Positions 54,265 through 62,831 of a stretch of 64,000 nt of DNA are shown piece by piece. The stretch is taken from contig NZ_JADIKI010000021.1 of the NCBI RefSeq assembly GCF_044904605.1, positions 496,001 through 560,000 on the forward strand. Direction: 5' to 3'. The stretch comes from Dyella_B humi (GTDB lineage Bacteria > Pseudomonadota > Gammaproteobacteria > Xanthomonadales > Rhodanobacteraceae). The notes below the pieces were generated by a model, which was not told the origin of the DNA, searched no databases, and saw nothing but the letters and a program-made list of their open reading frames with translations. Within the stretch, counting starts at the first letter, position 1, and each line of letters begins with the position of its first letter. A program made the translations under genes and the position numbers.

Positions 54265-55923
54265 ATGCTGAAATCAATCGCTGAAAACAAGTGGCTGCGG
54301 CAGGTGGCGGTTTTCGTCGCATATGGGGCAATCTTCGCGCTATTGCGGCCTAATTCGAACGGCATCTGGCACATTACCAGTGGCCTGCGACTTAGCTGCC
54401 TGCTGCTGCTTCCCTATCGTTATTGGCCGGCCCTTGCGCTGGCCGAACTCGGCCCGCTGATCTACTACAACTCGCCAGAGCAAGCGCCGTTCGGTCAGAT
54501 GTGGTGGATCGGCAATTCCATTCCAGCCATTTTGTATGCCATGCCTGTCGTAGCATGGTGCAAACGCAGATTGGGTCTCTTCCCCTCCAAGCACCTAATA
54601 AGAGCCAAGGCACTGCTTATATGCATTGCGCTGGCGGCGGCTGTTTGGACGGCTACCGTGGTGCCCGTGCTGCTCGTCGTGGTGCAGCCTACAGGGACTC
54701 CGAATCCTTACCATTTTCACAGCATAGAGATCGTGCAACTTTTCCTGGGTCGGTACGCCGGCATTCTCACTATTTTGCCTATCGCCCTGGCACTCAAACT
54801 GCAAAGACCTCAGCCCTTACGCGCACGCCTCGTTAGTTGGGCAGGTAATCGACTGGTGCAAGAATCCATCGTGTTGTTGCTACCGACGCTGGCCGTGCTT
54901 TACTGGGCCAATCGACATGCGCCGGTGGAGATCAAACCAGTCATACACATGACGATGTTTCTTCCAGCGGCATGGCTAACCATGAAGCATGGCTGGCGTG
55001 CTGCTGCGATCGGCACTGCTGCCGCTATCAGCTGCATCTTCCTGGGTATGGAATCCCGCGTCGATGACCTAGATGTGATCGGCGCACAAGCCTTCATTGC
55101 TTTCTCCGCCACCTGCCTGTTTGCGCTGGGCGTTCGTGTCACCATGCAGAACGCCGCGGAAGAGCAGGAACAGATCAGTGCGAAGACAGCCGTCAAAGTC
55201 GCGCAGCAGGGTATGTATCTGTGCGAGCTACGTATGCGCCAAGCCGCACAAACACTCGAACAGATCGGCGGCACGTTGCAATTGACGCAGACGCGACTGC
55301 TCAACCGCTTCAAGCACATACTGCCGCCCATGGAAGGCCAGACCTATTACAAGCAGATGGCGACCACGCAAAGCCAGGTCTACCAATTAGTCGAATCCAT
55401 GCATCCCTCGGCTTGGCGCGAGCGTGGCCTGCCGGCTGCCTTGCGCGAAACCATCGGGCGCTCTCTGGACGGGGCCGACATCGCCTACCGCTTCGAGTTG
55501 CAGGGCCGCGGCCTGAGCCAGTTGTCTTCTGGCGTGCACGCAGCCATCTATCGTCTGGCCTGCGAGGCTGTGGTGTATGTGTTTGCGCAGCAGGCCTGGT
55601 TGACCATCACTATCTCGTTACGCGGCGGCTTCACCCATGGCCAGCGTTGGGCCGTGCTGCGCGTCGAAGGTTATACCGATCACGCCGAAGCCGACCTTCC
55701 CATGCAGAAGAAACAGGAAAGCCAGCACTTGGCCGCCAAGCTGGGCGCTAACAGCCTGGGCGTAATGGCGATGCGAGACTACGCTCGCCTCTACAACGGC
55801 GAACTCCACACGTTGACTCAAACTAATGTGTTTCGTGTCACCGCGCTGATGCACGATGTAAGTCAACGCGTGCCGGAGTCGCTCGCAACGTCCCCTGCCT
55901 CGCTCGAACTGTACATTCGTTGA
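54265..55923 (+). CDS. MASE1-type membrane protein with degenerate histidine-kinase C-terminus
   Basis: A 552-residue protein. Residues 1 to about 300 form eight or so membrane helices resembling the MASE1 sensory domain. The C-terminal part follows the plan of UhpB/NarX-type kinases: MHPSAWRERGLPAALRETIG corresponds to the segment before the ATPase and LGVMAMRDYARLYNGELHT to the G2 region. The phosphoacceptor His of HisKA_3 is not found (CELRMRQAAQTLEQIGG at its place). The N-box Asn is replaced in LACEAVVYVFAQQAW. It is therefore probably a pseudo-kinase. ATG 54265 has AGGGG upstream. Confidence 0.75.
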   Translation: MLKSIAENKWLRQVAVFVAYGAIFALLRPNSNGIWHITSGLRLSCLLLLPYRYWPALALAELGPLIYYNSPEQAPFGQMWWIGNSIPAILYAMPVVAWCKRRLGLFPSKHLIRAKALLICIALAAAVWTATVVPVLLVVVQPTGTPNPYHFHSIEIVQLFLGRYAGILTILPIALALKLQRPQPLRARLVSWAGNRLVQESIVLLLPTLAVLYWANRHAPVEIKPVIHMTMFLPAAWLTMKHGWRAAAIGTAAAISCIFLGMESRVDDLDVIGAQAFIAFSATCLFALGVRVTMQNAAEEQEQISAKTAVKVAQQGMYLCELRMRQAAQTLEQIGGTLQLTQTRLLNRFKHILPPMEGQTYYKQMATTQSQVYQLVESMHPSAWRERGLPAALRETIGRSLDGADIAYRFELQGRGLSQLSSGVHAAIYRLACEAVVYVFAQQAWLTITISLRGGFTHGQRWAVLRVEGYTDHAEADLPMQKKQESQHLAAKLGANSLGVMAMRDYARLYNGELHTLTQTNVFRVTALMHDVSQRVPESLATSPASLELYIR

Positions 55924-55941
55924 TATTTCCCGTAGGAATCG

Positions 55942-56436
55942 TCAGCTACCCGTTCCAACGCTCATGATGGCCTGCGAGCAATTGACCGGATTCGTACAAA
56001 TATCTTGAGTAGTAGCCGGTGTAACGACGTTGAGCTGCACCGCACCCGTACTTGTCGGTGTGGCCGTGATACGCGTACTGCTATCGCTATAAACCGTTTC
56101 TGCGTTTGCCGCCGTGGCAGGAATTTGCGCATGCTGCGCAGTGACGTACGGCGCATCCACGCCCACCGGCAACACCAGCACGACCCGATCGGCCATCGCC
56201 ACCGCGCCACGCACCGTGCCGTTCAAATCGTTTACCTGGATATAGCGAATGCCGTCGCGAATAAATACGTACACGTGATAGTGCGGACTGACGCTGACAT
56301 CCGTGGCATTCGGCCACGACTGCCCCAGCCCGGTCGCGGGCGCCTGGTAGGCAAACGCCGAAGTGGACAGCAGCGCTGCAAACAATATCGATATGGCGCC
56401 TGCGCGCGAAGCAAAACCAGATGGCTTACGGAACAT
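55942..56436 (-). CDS. Secreted protein of unknown function
   Basis: A 164-residue exported protein. A signal peptide (1 to about 28, ending SAFAYQ) is followed by a beta-rich domain with DVSVSPHYHVYVFIRDGIRY, QVNDLNGTVRGAVAMAD and LVLPVGVDAPYV, and a Thr/Ala-rich C-terminus with two Cys (DICTNPVNCSQ) that could form a disulfide. ATG 56436 has AGAGAGGGGG upstream, a strong ribosome-binding site. I do not recognise the family. It ends 18 bp from the convergent MASE1 gene. Confidence 0.75.
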   Translation of the reverse strand: MFRKPSGFASRAGAISILFAALLSTSAFAYQAPATGLGQSWPNATDVSVSPHYHVYVFIRDGIRYIQVNDLNGTVRGAVAMADRVVLVLPVGVDAPYVTAQHAQIPATAANAETVYSDSSTRITATPTSTGAVQLNVVTPATTQDICTNPVNCSQAIMSVGTGS

Positions 56437-56773
56437 AAAACCCCCTCTCTGTCCGGAGTGCGGCAGGAATTGCCGACGCGGAATGTAGCACCCTGACGTG
56501 TGTAAACCGTGCAAATGCCGTTATCCGGCACCCCCTTATAACGGGCCAGGGCATGGTTATTGAAATGGCGACTCTGTTCTCTTTTTTACTGAGATAAAAT
56601 CGCCTATTGCAATTAAATCGAGAAAAACGCACTGTATTTCGGCAGGCATCTGCTGAAAAATGCCATTGAACAGGTCTATTTAACCTGTTTGGCTAAGACA
56701 ATTTGCAAATTTCGTTCATCTTGACTAATTTGATGCTTGGCACCGTCCATAAATATCCCAATAAGGACCAAAC
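56437..56773. promoter_or_regulatory. AT-rich region upstream of the H-NS gene
   Basis: This 337-bp gap is clearly richer in A and T than the rest of the window, above all at 56570-56770. A possible promoter for the H-NS gene is TTGCAA (56703-56708), 17 bp, TAATTT (56726-56731). H-NS genes are often autoregulated by H-NS binding to such AT-rich DNA. No gene is seen. Confidence 0.35.
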
Positions 56774-57181
56774 ATGGCCATTGACCTGAAAACCCTTTCA
56801 CCGAAAGAACTCCAATCGCTTATTGCCAACGCCGAAGCGCACATGCAGGAAGCCAAAGTGACCCAGATCCAAGAAGTGCGCAGAAAGATCGATACCCTCC
56901 TCCACAACGCCGGCCTGACCCTGGCAGACGTTTATCCCACCCGCGGCGGCAAGGCCAGCAAAGCCGGCAAGCGCTCGGTGGTCGCCCCCAAATACCGCAA
57001 TCCGGAAGATGCCTCGCAGACCTGGTCCGGACGCGGCAAGCGCCCGTTGTGGGTGGTCGCCGCGCTTAAGCGCCGCGGCGTGACGCTCGACAACCTTCTG
57101 ATCGATGGCGCAAGCAAGCGCAAGGCGCCGGCGAAAAAGGCTGCGAAGAAGGCAACGCGTCGCAAGGTCAAACGTCGTTGA
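56774..57181 (+). CDS. H-NS family nucleoid protein
   Basis: A 135-residue DNA-binding protein. The N-terminal oligomerisation helices (1-55) include LKTLSPKELQSLIANAEAHM. The C-terminal DNA-binding core is YRNPEDASQTWSGRGKRPLWV, with WSGRGKRP as the H-NS signature for AT-rich DNA. The protein ends in a Lys/Ala/Arg-rich tail (about 110-135) like that of histone H1. The tail and core are those of the Xanthomonas type of H-NS. It silences horizontally acquired DNA in relatives. Its own upstream region is AT-rich. Confidence 0.95.
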   Translation: MAIDLKTLSPKELQSLIANAEAHMQEAKVTQIQEVRRKIDTLLHNAGLTLADVYPTRGGKASKAGKRSVVAPKYRNPEDASQTWSGRGKRPLWVVAALKRRGVTLDNLLIDGASKRKAPAKKAAKKATRRKVKRR

Positions 57182-57510
57182 TACGTGTGGCCTCCCCCTC
57201 TCCCCCGGGGAGAGGGTTGGGGTGAGGGGCCACGCTCGCCAGATCTTTATCAAAGCAAAAACAAAGGCGCGATTTTCGCGCCTTTGTTTTTTCCTTTCTC
57301 GCTAGCCCTGACGTCTCGCATGGCGCCGAACATGATTAGCATCGCGACTCAGCGACATCGGTAGCTTAGTTCGTCACCCCGGCGAACGCCGTGGCCCAGC
57401 GACTTTGATGCACAAAGACAGAGCAAGACTATTGCTGTTTTGTGCCATCGCCAGCCCGGCCAGGTATCGGCCGCCCAGGCTGCATATAGCCATCCATCTT
57501 TCCCGCTTGT
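57182..57510. repeat. Repeats and terminator region after the H-NS gene
   Basis: The gap holds a CTC-rich palindrome at about 57191-57229, the terminator at 57257-57292 and a diverged CATTCC-family element (GTCACCCCGGCGAACGCC) around 57374-57400. No gene is seen. Confidence 0.6.
57257..57292 (+). terminator. Intrinsic terminator downstream of the H-NS gene
   Basis: AACAAAGGCGCGA and TCGCGCCTTTGTT pair around a TTT loop, with TTTTTT following on the plus strand. The mirrored A run means it could also work on the minus strand, for transcripts coming from the pectin lyase gene. It lies about 75 bp after the H-NS stop. Confidence 0.85.
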
Positions 57511-58740
57511 TCAAAGATGACCAGGGCCTGCTTGAGCCTGGACGACGGAAGGAACGTTGCTGGCCTCGTACGACTTGACCGATTTCAAAGGCAACATAGC
57601 CTTGACTGCCGACAGCACTTGCTCGTTCTGGTCAAACCCGCTGAGATCGGATGCTCCCACTGCAATGTTAGTGCCGCACTTGCGACCAAGTTCTTTGGCG
57701 CACAGTTGCTGTGCGGAAGCATTGCTCTTGCCGTCAAGGAGACCAAAAACACTTCCTACTTGAGTGAGGTTCGAATTCTTGAGGATCGGCACACTAACCT
57801 GATCGTAGTAATTGCCTTCAACGAGAACGTTCATGCCGTTGAAGGCATTCAAGGCATGCCAGCAGCCATTCTGGAAATAATTGTTCACGATCTGGAAGAC
57901 GCCATTCCCTGTGATGATTGGTGCCCGGCCAGCGAAGTTGTGAACCCAATTGTTCGCAATCGTGACACTTTGAACACTGTTAGCGCCGGTCTCGAAAAGC
58001 ATGTTCCAGTAATGGTCGCTATTACCAAAAGCGGCGTAAGGACTACGTCCGTCAAAATCGTTCCATGAAACTGTTACGTGCGTTACCGAGTCAAAGCCGG
58101 CGGCAATCATTTGGCGTCCGATCATGTAAAACCGGTTGTGGTCGATCCACACATTATCGACGCCACTCAAGGTGATGGCGTCGCCGGCGAAGATGACGCT
58201 TGGATTGATCTCAGTGATCGTCAGGTTGCGGATAATGACGTTGTTGACGTTGACCAGCCTGAGTCCTCTGCCCTCGATGACGCCTGCGGCACCTACCCCG
58301 ATCACCGTCTTATTGGAGCCAACCAGCAACGGTTTGCCCCCGACCTTGTCATAGGCAATCTGCGATTCCTTATGGCCATTGCAATGCGTATCGCGGCTAT
58401 TTAGAAGCACCAGCGCCTCGGCCTTATTGGGGTACGGATAGCAACCGAGTCCGGATGCGGTGCCTTCTTCGCCACGGAAGTCGATCGTCCTATCGATCAC
58501 GATGGTTCGCGGCGTGTTGTCGCCACAAAGCCCTGCTGCGTTGAGCTCATGACAGAGCTCGTGTTTCAGCTGATCCGTCGTGGAGACAGTGACGACCTCT
58601 CCCCGAGCGCCACCCGTTGTGGCATGCGCAAATCCTTCCGGAACATTCGAGCTGGCGATGGCAACCTCCGCCACACAGGTGAAAGCCATGAGCCCCATGC
58701 CTGCAAGGGTCCTTACAAACCTGGCGTATTTTGATGGCAT
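57511..58740 (-). CDS. Secreted pectin lyase-like enzyme, polysaccharide lyase family 1
   Basis: A 408-residue exported beta-helix protein. A signal peptide covers about 1-28. TIDFRGEEGTASGLGC, INPSVIFAGDAITL, VWIDHNRFYMIGRQMI and DGRSPYAAFGNSDHYW follow, then NFAGRAPIITG. These match, segment by segment, the pattern of fungal pectin lyases (for example the DFTGTEGTT, GDAIT, VWIDH, IGRQ, DGRS, HYW and SGRMP blocks of Aspergillus enzymes as I recall them). The Arg of GRAP is the probable catalytic base. Cleavage of methylated pectin is therefore likelier than of pectate. ATG 58740 is used; the frame opens further upstream. Confidence 0.87.
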   Translation of the reverse strand: MPSKYARFVRTLAGMGLMAFTCVAEVAIASSNVPEGFAHATTGGARGEVVTVSTTDQLKHELCHELNAAGLCGDNTPRTIVIDRTIDFRGEEGTASGLGCYPYPNKAEALVLLNSRDTHCNGHKESQIAYDKVGGKPLLVGSNKTVIGVGAAGVIEGRGLRLVNVNNVIIRNLTITEINPSVIFAGDAITLSGVDNVWIDHNRFYMIGRQMIAAGFDSVTHVTVSWNDFDGRSPYAAFGNSDHYWNMLFETGANSVQSVTIANNWVHNFAGRAPIITGNGVFQIVNNYFQNGCWHALNAFNGMNVLVEGNYYDQVSVPILKNSNLTQVGSVFGLLDGKSNASAQQLCAKELGRKCGTNIAVGASDLSGFDQNEQVLSAVKAMLPLKSVKSYEASNVPSVVQAQAGPGHL

Positions 58741-59102
58741 TGACTTTGCTTTCTTGCGAGGGGCGCTGATCACTGGCAGTGACATGTGGGTGCGTATACG
58801 CATGCGCGCTCATGCGCCAAGAAAGCCTAAGTAGCGAGGAGCTACACGTACCATTCACAAGGCAGCCATATGGCTATCTTTTTGAGACAGCGACACCATT
58901 CGGTGAATTGCGACACATGGGAATCCAGAGAATCACATTCGAACTATCCGCTGCCGCGAACGCATCGATATTCGAGCGACTCCAGGTATGGATTCCAGTG
59001 GACAACTTGTCGAAATCCGATCTCGCCGTTCGTCCTAATAGTGACGAGCAGGGTAACTAGCCCAGCTGACGCAGCGACACAAACCCGTGGTGGAGATTCA
59101 AC
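58741..59102. other. 362-bp gap without a recognisable gene
   Basis: Between the divergent pectin lyase and reductase genes there is a plus-strand frame of 93 codons (58779-59060). It has no clear ribosome-binding site and no recognisable motif, so I do not call it. No repeat is seen. The promoters of both flanking genes should lie here. Confidence 0.35.
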
Positions 59103-59693
59103 ATGCGCAAGCTCAAAATCATGGAACATATTTCGCTGGACGGCGTGATCCAGGTAGCCAATGGTCCGGACGACAGCGACTTCCCCTACGGCGACTGGAC
59201 CGCACCGTATCGCTCTCCTGCTGGGCTAGAGAAAGTCCTTGCGATGTACGGCGAGACCTTCGATCTGGTGATTGGCCGCCGAACCTACGATCTGTGGTCG
59301 GGTTTCTGGCCGAAAGCACCGAAGAGTCCGATGGCGGATCGCCTGAACGTGGCGACGAAGTATGTCGTCACCCACCGGCCGGAGAGCCTGGCATGGGGCC
59401 CCGTCGAGGGCATTGGACCGGACCTCGTGGAGAGCGTTCGTGGCATCAAGGCGAAGGACGGTCCGGACCTGATCCTCGCGGGAAGCTCGACGCTGACTTC
59501 GGCGCTGCTTGAGCATGGGCTGGCGGATGAGGTAGTTCTGCTGGTCAATCCTGTCCTGCTGGGCAAAGGAAAGCGCCTTTTTGCCGAGGGAACTCCGCCG
59601 CGCGCCTTGGCGCTGGAAAGCTCGCATACGACGCCGACTGGCATCGTCGTGAATATCTTTAAGGCCGCTGGGCCTTTGCAGAACCTTAGATAA
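59103..59693 (+). CDS. Dihydrofolate reductase-like (RibD C-terminal type) protein
   Basis: A 196-residue member of the DHFR/RibD-reductase-like family. The family pattern is MRKLKIMEHISLDGVIQ at the N-terminus, FDLVIGRRTYDLWSGFWP in the NADPH-binding region, LILAGSSTLTSALLEHGLADEV and a closing NPVLLGKGKRLF. These small reductases are widespread, often carried on accessory DNA, and their substrates are mostly unknown; folate reduction is not implied. It starts at ATG 59103 after GGTGGAG. Confidence 0.9.
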   Translation: MRKLKIMEHISLDGVIQVANGPDDSDFPYGDWTAPYRSPAGLEKVLAMYGETFDLVIGRRTYDLWSGFWPKAPKSPMADRLNVATKYVVTHRPESLAWGPVEGIGPDLVESVRGIKAKDGPDLILAGSSTLTSALLEHGLADEVVLLVNPVLLGKGKRLFAEGTPPRALALESSHTTPTGIVVNIFKAAGPLQNLR

Positions 59694-59859
59694 GGAGTGT
59701 CTCGGATGCTTTTCATGATGATGTGATACCCAAAGGTATGGATCAGCCGCTCCGGATGCCACTTCCAACAAATCAGTAGAGACAGACTCCCAGCAAAGCT
59801 AGGAGCCTTCCGATGGACTGTTGATGCCGTCGATGAGACCTCGAACTCGGAAGCAATTG

Positions 59860-60810
59860 TCAAAAGCTCAAGTTCTGGGTTCTAGACCGAGCTTGACTGG
59901 CAATTGCCTGTACTGTCTCAGCTACAGTGCCCGCTCCTTCAACATGTCTGAGTGTGAATTCGAGCAAAGGTAGGTAAAGCATCGTCAGCAATTTGTGGGC
60001 AAGAACAAGCGTGACACCAATGAGCTCCGCCAGATGGTGGGCACTGGCGACAAACCTCAAATCGTCGGAAGCCAAAACAATCTGAGGCCCTGGAGGGACC
60101 GCAGAGAGCATAGAGGCGGTGCCTCCATGAACCATGTCCGAGAGTGCGCTATAAAATTCGTCGCACTCGCCAAAGAACGCTTCCAATCCGACTTTATCTT
60201 CCTTCCTAAAGTGATCAACCTTTCCTTTGAAGGTTGGCTGCGGATCTGCGTAAAGCGTCGAATCCTGCTTGAGCCTGTTCGAAAGCGCGGCAAACTGGTC
60301 GAGTGCGGCTACCAACGCAGGGTCATCCAAATGAGCCCCCATTGACGACCATTTTAACTTACGCAACGAGTCAAGCGATTCCGCAAGCTGCTTGTTGTAC
60401 AACCGTATATCCATCTTCCAGTACAGAAGCGACGATCTAAAAGTGCTGTCCAAAATGCCGCGAGTTGACAAGGCAAGCGATAGGAAATCTGTAGTTTCGG
60501 CTGCATTAACAACATCGCGATGCGTGATGTTTTCCCAAAGTCGTGTCGCAATGCCCAAGTGAATCGCCTGTAGGCCGAGATCGTTATCAAGTCGCAAAGC
60601 CACATTACGCAGATAAACACAAGCATCGCAATCGTCCCCATGATCGGCATCATCAATGGCAACCTTGACACCCTTCGCCTCAGTTAGGAATTCCTTCAAA
60701 TGCTTCAGAAGGAAGCCAATCTTGACTCGCATATCACCAAAATCGCGCAACACCGTCGGGATAACGCCTTGGTGCGCTTTAAGCAAAAGTAGGTTATGAG
60801 TAAAAGGCAC
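59860..60810 (-). CDS. Protein of unknown function (DUF5677-like)
   Basis: A 316-residue, mostly helical cytosolic protein. The segment SDMVHGGTASML near residue 240, followed by a helix-rich C-terminus, recalls DUF5677-type proteins with an ALS-x-x-VHG-x pattern, but I cannot confirm the family. Codon use and base composition are lower in GC than in the housekeeping part of the window, which suggests transfer. The first codon (60810) is ATG. It may belong with neighbouring accessory genes, possibly defence-related given the Argonaute nearby. Confidence 0.6.
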   Translation of the reverse strand: MPFTHNLLLLKAHQGVIPTVLRDFGDMRVKIGFLLKHLKEFLTEAKGVKVAIDDADHGDDCDACVYLRNVALRLDNDLGLQAIHLGIATRLWENITHRDVVNAAETTDFLSLALSTRGILDSTFRSSLLYWKMDIRLYNKQLAESLDSLRKLKWSSMGAHLDDPALVAALDQFAALSNRLKQDSTLYADPQPTFKGKVDHFRKEDKVGLEAFFGECDEFYSALSDMVHGGTASMLSAVPPGPQIVLASDDLRFVASAHHLAELIGVTLVLAHKLLTMLYLPLLEFTLRHVEGAGTVAETVQAIASQARSRTQNLSF

Positions 60811-60993
60811 GCGCTAGGTCTCCAATGAAGTCTGTTATCCGGTAAAGGAATCTGATCCCTTATATGCTGTGACGCGCCGCTTCGGCGATAGCATCCAACC
60901 GCGTCTCTTTGAAAATTCAAAGGCGGCCCACTCGGCGAAGGTTAGACTGCAAGCATCGCCGGAAGATGGGTCTGTGCAAACGATGCCAATTGC

Positions 60994-62649
60994 TCATAGC
61001 ATGCCGCTGTCGCTGAGCAAGGATTGCCGGCAGGTTTTGAAGGTTTTGTTCCCAAGCTGTCCGGCATAGTCGATGACGTAAGGCGGCGTTGGGATCGCGG
61101 ACTGGCTCGATGTAGCACCATCGCACTGGTAGATTTTGATCTGCCAATCACTGCCTGTTGGGGAGATTTCCGCCCACTGACGCTTGTTGCCGGCGACATC
61201 AATCGCGACAACGGATCCCGGTTCCGCGAACACGTCCTTGTAGGTGGAAGCCACACGCATGAGAATTCCCGCGCGCGAAACGCTGATGAACCGCTCCGCT
61301 CCGACGTTGACCTGCCATCGTAGGCGCCATTGTGGATTGGCGTCTTCGCTGGGGATTTGGCTGATCGTGACGAGCTCCTTGTGCTCCTTGCGCTGCGCCG
61401 CCGCGGTGAAAGTGACCGGCTTGCCCTGCCGGTATTCATCTTCGTGGTCCGCCGCCACGAGAAGCTTGCGGAAGGCGCCGCCCGACAAGGCCGTCGAGTT
61501 GAACTCCCACCGAAAATCCGGTTGCGGGATGGTGTCGTTGGCATAGGTTCCCCACATCCACATGCCCGCATGGCCCATCGCCCTGGCCGCCAGGAAGGCG
61601 TAAAACAAATTGGCATGGACCTGGAGATCATGGATCGAAGCGTCCGATCCGGCTTCGGCAATAATGACTTTCTTGCCGGGAACGATACGCCGCAGATAAG
61701 CGATCAGGTTAACGACCCCAGTCGTGACGACCTGCGGGTCGACGCTGGCTTTTGTGTATTCGTGGACGTTGATATAGGGCTCCTCAGCCAAGTCGCCAGC
61801 GGCATCCAGGCTGTGCGCCACCTTTTCGTTCCAATAAGCAACGCCCGAATAGATCGGAATTTTGCGAAGCGATGGATCACGCGCATAGAGTGCGCCTCGG
61901 ATTCTGGCGATGGTGCGTCCAAATTCCGGTTTCTGCGTCTCGACAAAATTGGGTTCGTTGAACATTTCCAGCGCACCCAGAGCCGGAAAGGATTTCAGAT
62001 ACTCGGCCATCCGGAAAAACCGGTTCGTAAGATGCGCCGAGCGTGTCGCATCTTCGAATATCGCTTCCGGCTGGACACTGCCGAAATAGCCGTTCTGGAA
62101 ACTTTGCTCACACGGCGCCGGAGAAGCAGCAGCCCCACTGAGCACCAAGTGCGTCTGACGATACTGCTTCCAGCCCGAAACCGTCGCCGACCGCTTGTCC
62201 TCGGAAGACGGTAGGCCGGCGAAGGTTCCATTGGCCGTATCGGCCATGACGATAACGACCGAAATACCCTCCTTCTGCGCTTGTTGCAGCAGGATGCGGC
62301 TAATGGTGAACCATGCCGGATCAAGCTCGCCGTTTGATTGATCCTCTGGATCGCGAGCGCATCGATATTGCGGCCAGACATCGCTTACGAACCAACGGAC
62401 GGTACGACCGCCATCCATCTTGACCGAATGCAGAATACCCGCCACCTGTTCCGTCAGATCCTCCTCCGTCTTGCCTGGCTCCGTGGGATTGATGAGCGCT
62501 TCGTCAATATTTTCGCCATAGCCTAGCGGGTCGAGATTGCCGGTAGCATGAGACTGACGGGGCAAGGCCAGCAGAAGTAATAGGATGCTAGCGAAAATAA
62601 ATCTCAACCAATTGGGTGCGCTCGGAAATATTGACTTTTTTGTCATCAT
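60994..62649 (-). CDS. Secreted clan-A glycoside hydrolase-like protein
   Basis: A 551-residue exported protein. A signal peptide covers about 1-36 (hydrophobic FIFASILLLLLALP, ending SHA). A (beta/alpha)8 domain of clan GH-A type follows: Glu232 in EMFNEPNF is the expected acid/base and Glu332 in VIIAEAGSD the expected nucleophile, 100 residues apart. A beta-rich domain follows from about 400. The exact family (GH5, GH39 or a relative) is not clear. ATG 62649 is preceded by GGGGAAG; ATG 62646 is equally possible. It could act on plant cell-wall polymers like the pectin lyase nearby. Confidence 0.75.
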   Translation of the reverse strand: MMTKKSIFPSAPNWLRFIFASILLLLLALPRQSHATGNLDPLGYGENIDEALINPTEPGKTEEDLTEQVAGILHSVKMDGGRTVRWFVSDVWPQYRCARDPEDQSNGELDPAWFTISRILLQQAQKEGISVVIVMADTANGTFAGLPSSEDKRSATVSGWKQYRQTHLVLSGAAASPAPCEQSFQNGYFGSVQPEAIFEDATRSAHLTNRFFRMAEYLKSFPALGALEMFNEPNFVETQKPEFGRTIARIRGALYARDPSLRKIPIYSGVAYWNEKVAHSLDAAGDLAEEPYINVHEYTKASVDPQVVTTGVVNLIAYLRRIVPGKKVIIAEAGSDASIHDLQVHANLFYAFLAARAMGHAGMWMWGTYANDTIPQPDFRWEFNSTALSGGAFRKLLVAADHEDEYRQGKPVTFTAAAQRKEHKELVTISQIPSEDANPQWRLRWQVNVGAERFISVSRAGILMRVASTYKDVFAEPGSVVAIDVAGNKRQWAEISPTGSDWQIKIYQCDGATSSQSAIPTPPYVIDYAGQLGNKTFKTCRQSLLSDSGML

Positions 62650-62831
62650 TTTCTTCCCCAAATGGTTGAATTCATGACCACAGCCCTTTTCGACCTTTCA
62701 CGTGTTGAATCTAGCTCCACTGGACTGGGAGTCCTATTGGAAAGTGCGGCAGTTACTGCGGAAATGGCCGATCGCTACACGCGTTCACGGTCACTGAGCA
62801 TTGCATCCGCACAAATGCTTGCTTTCACGCA

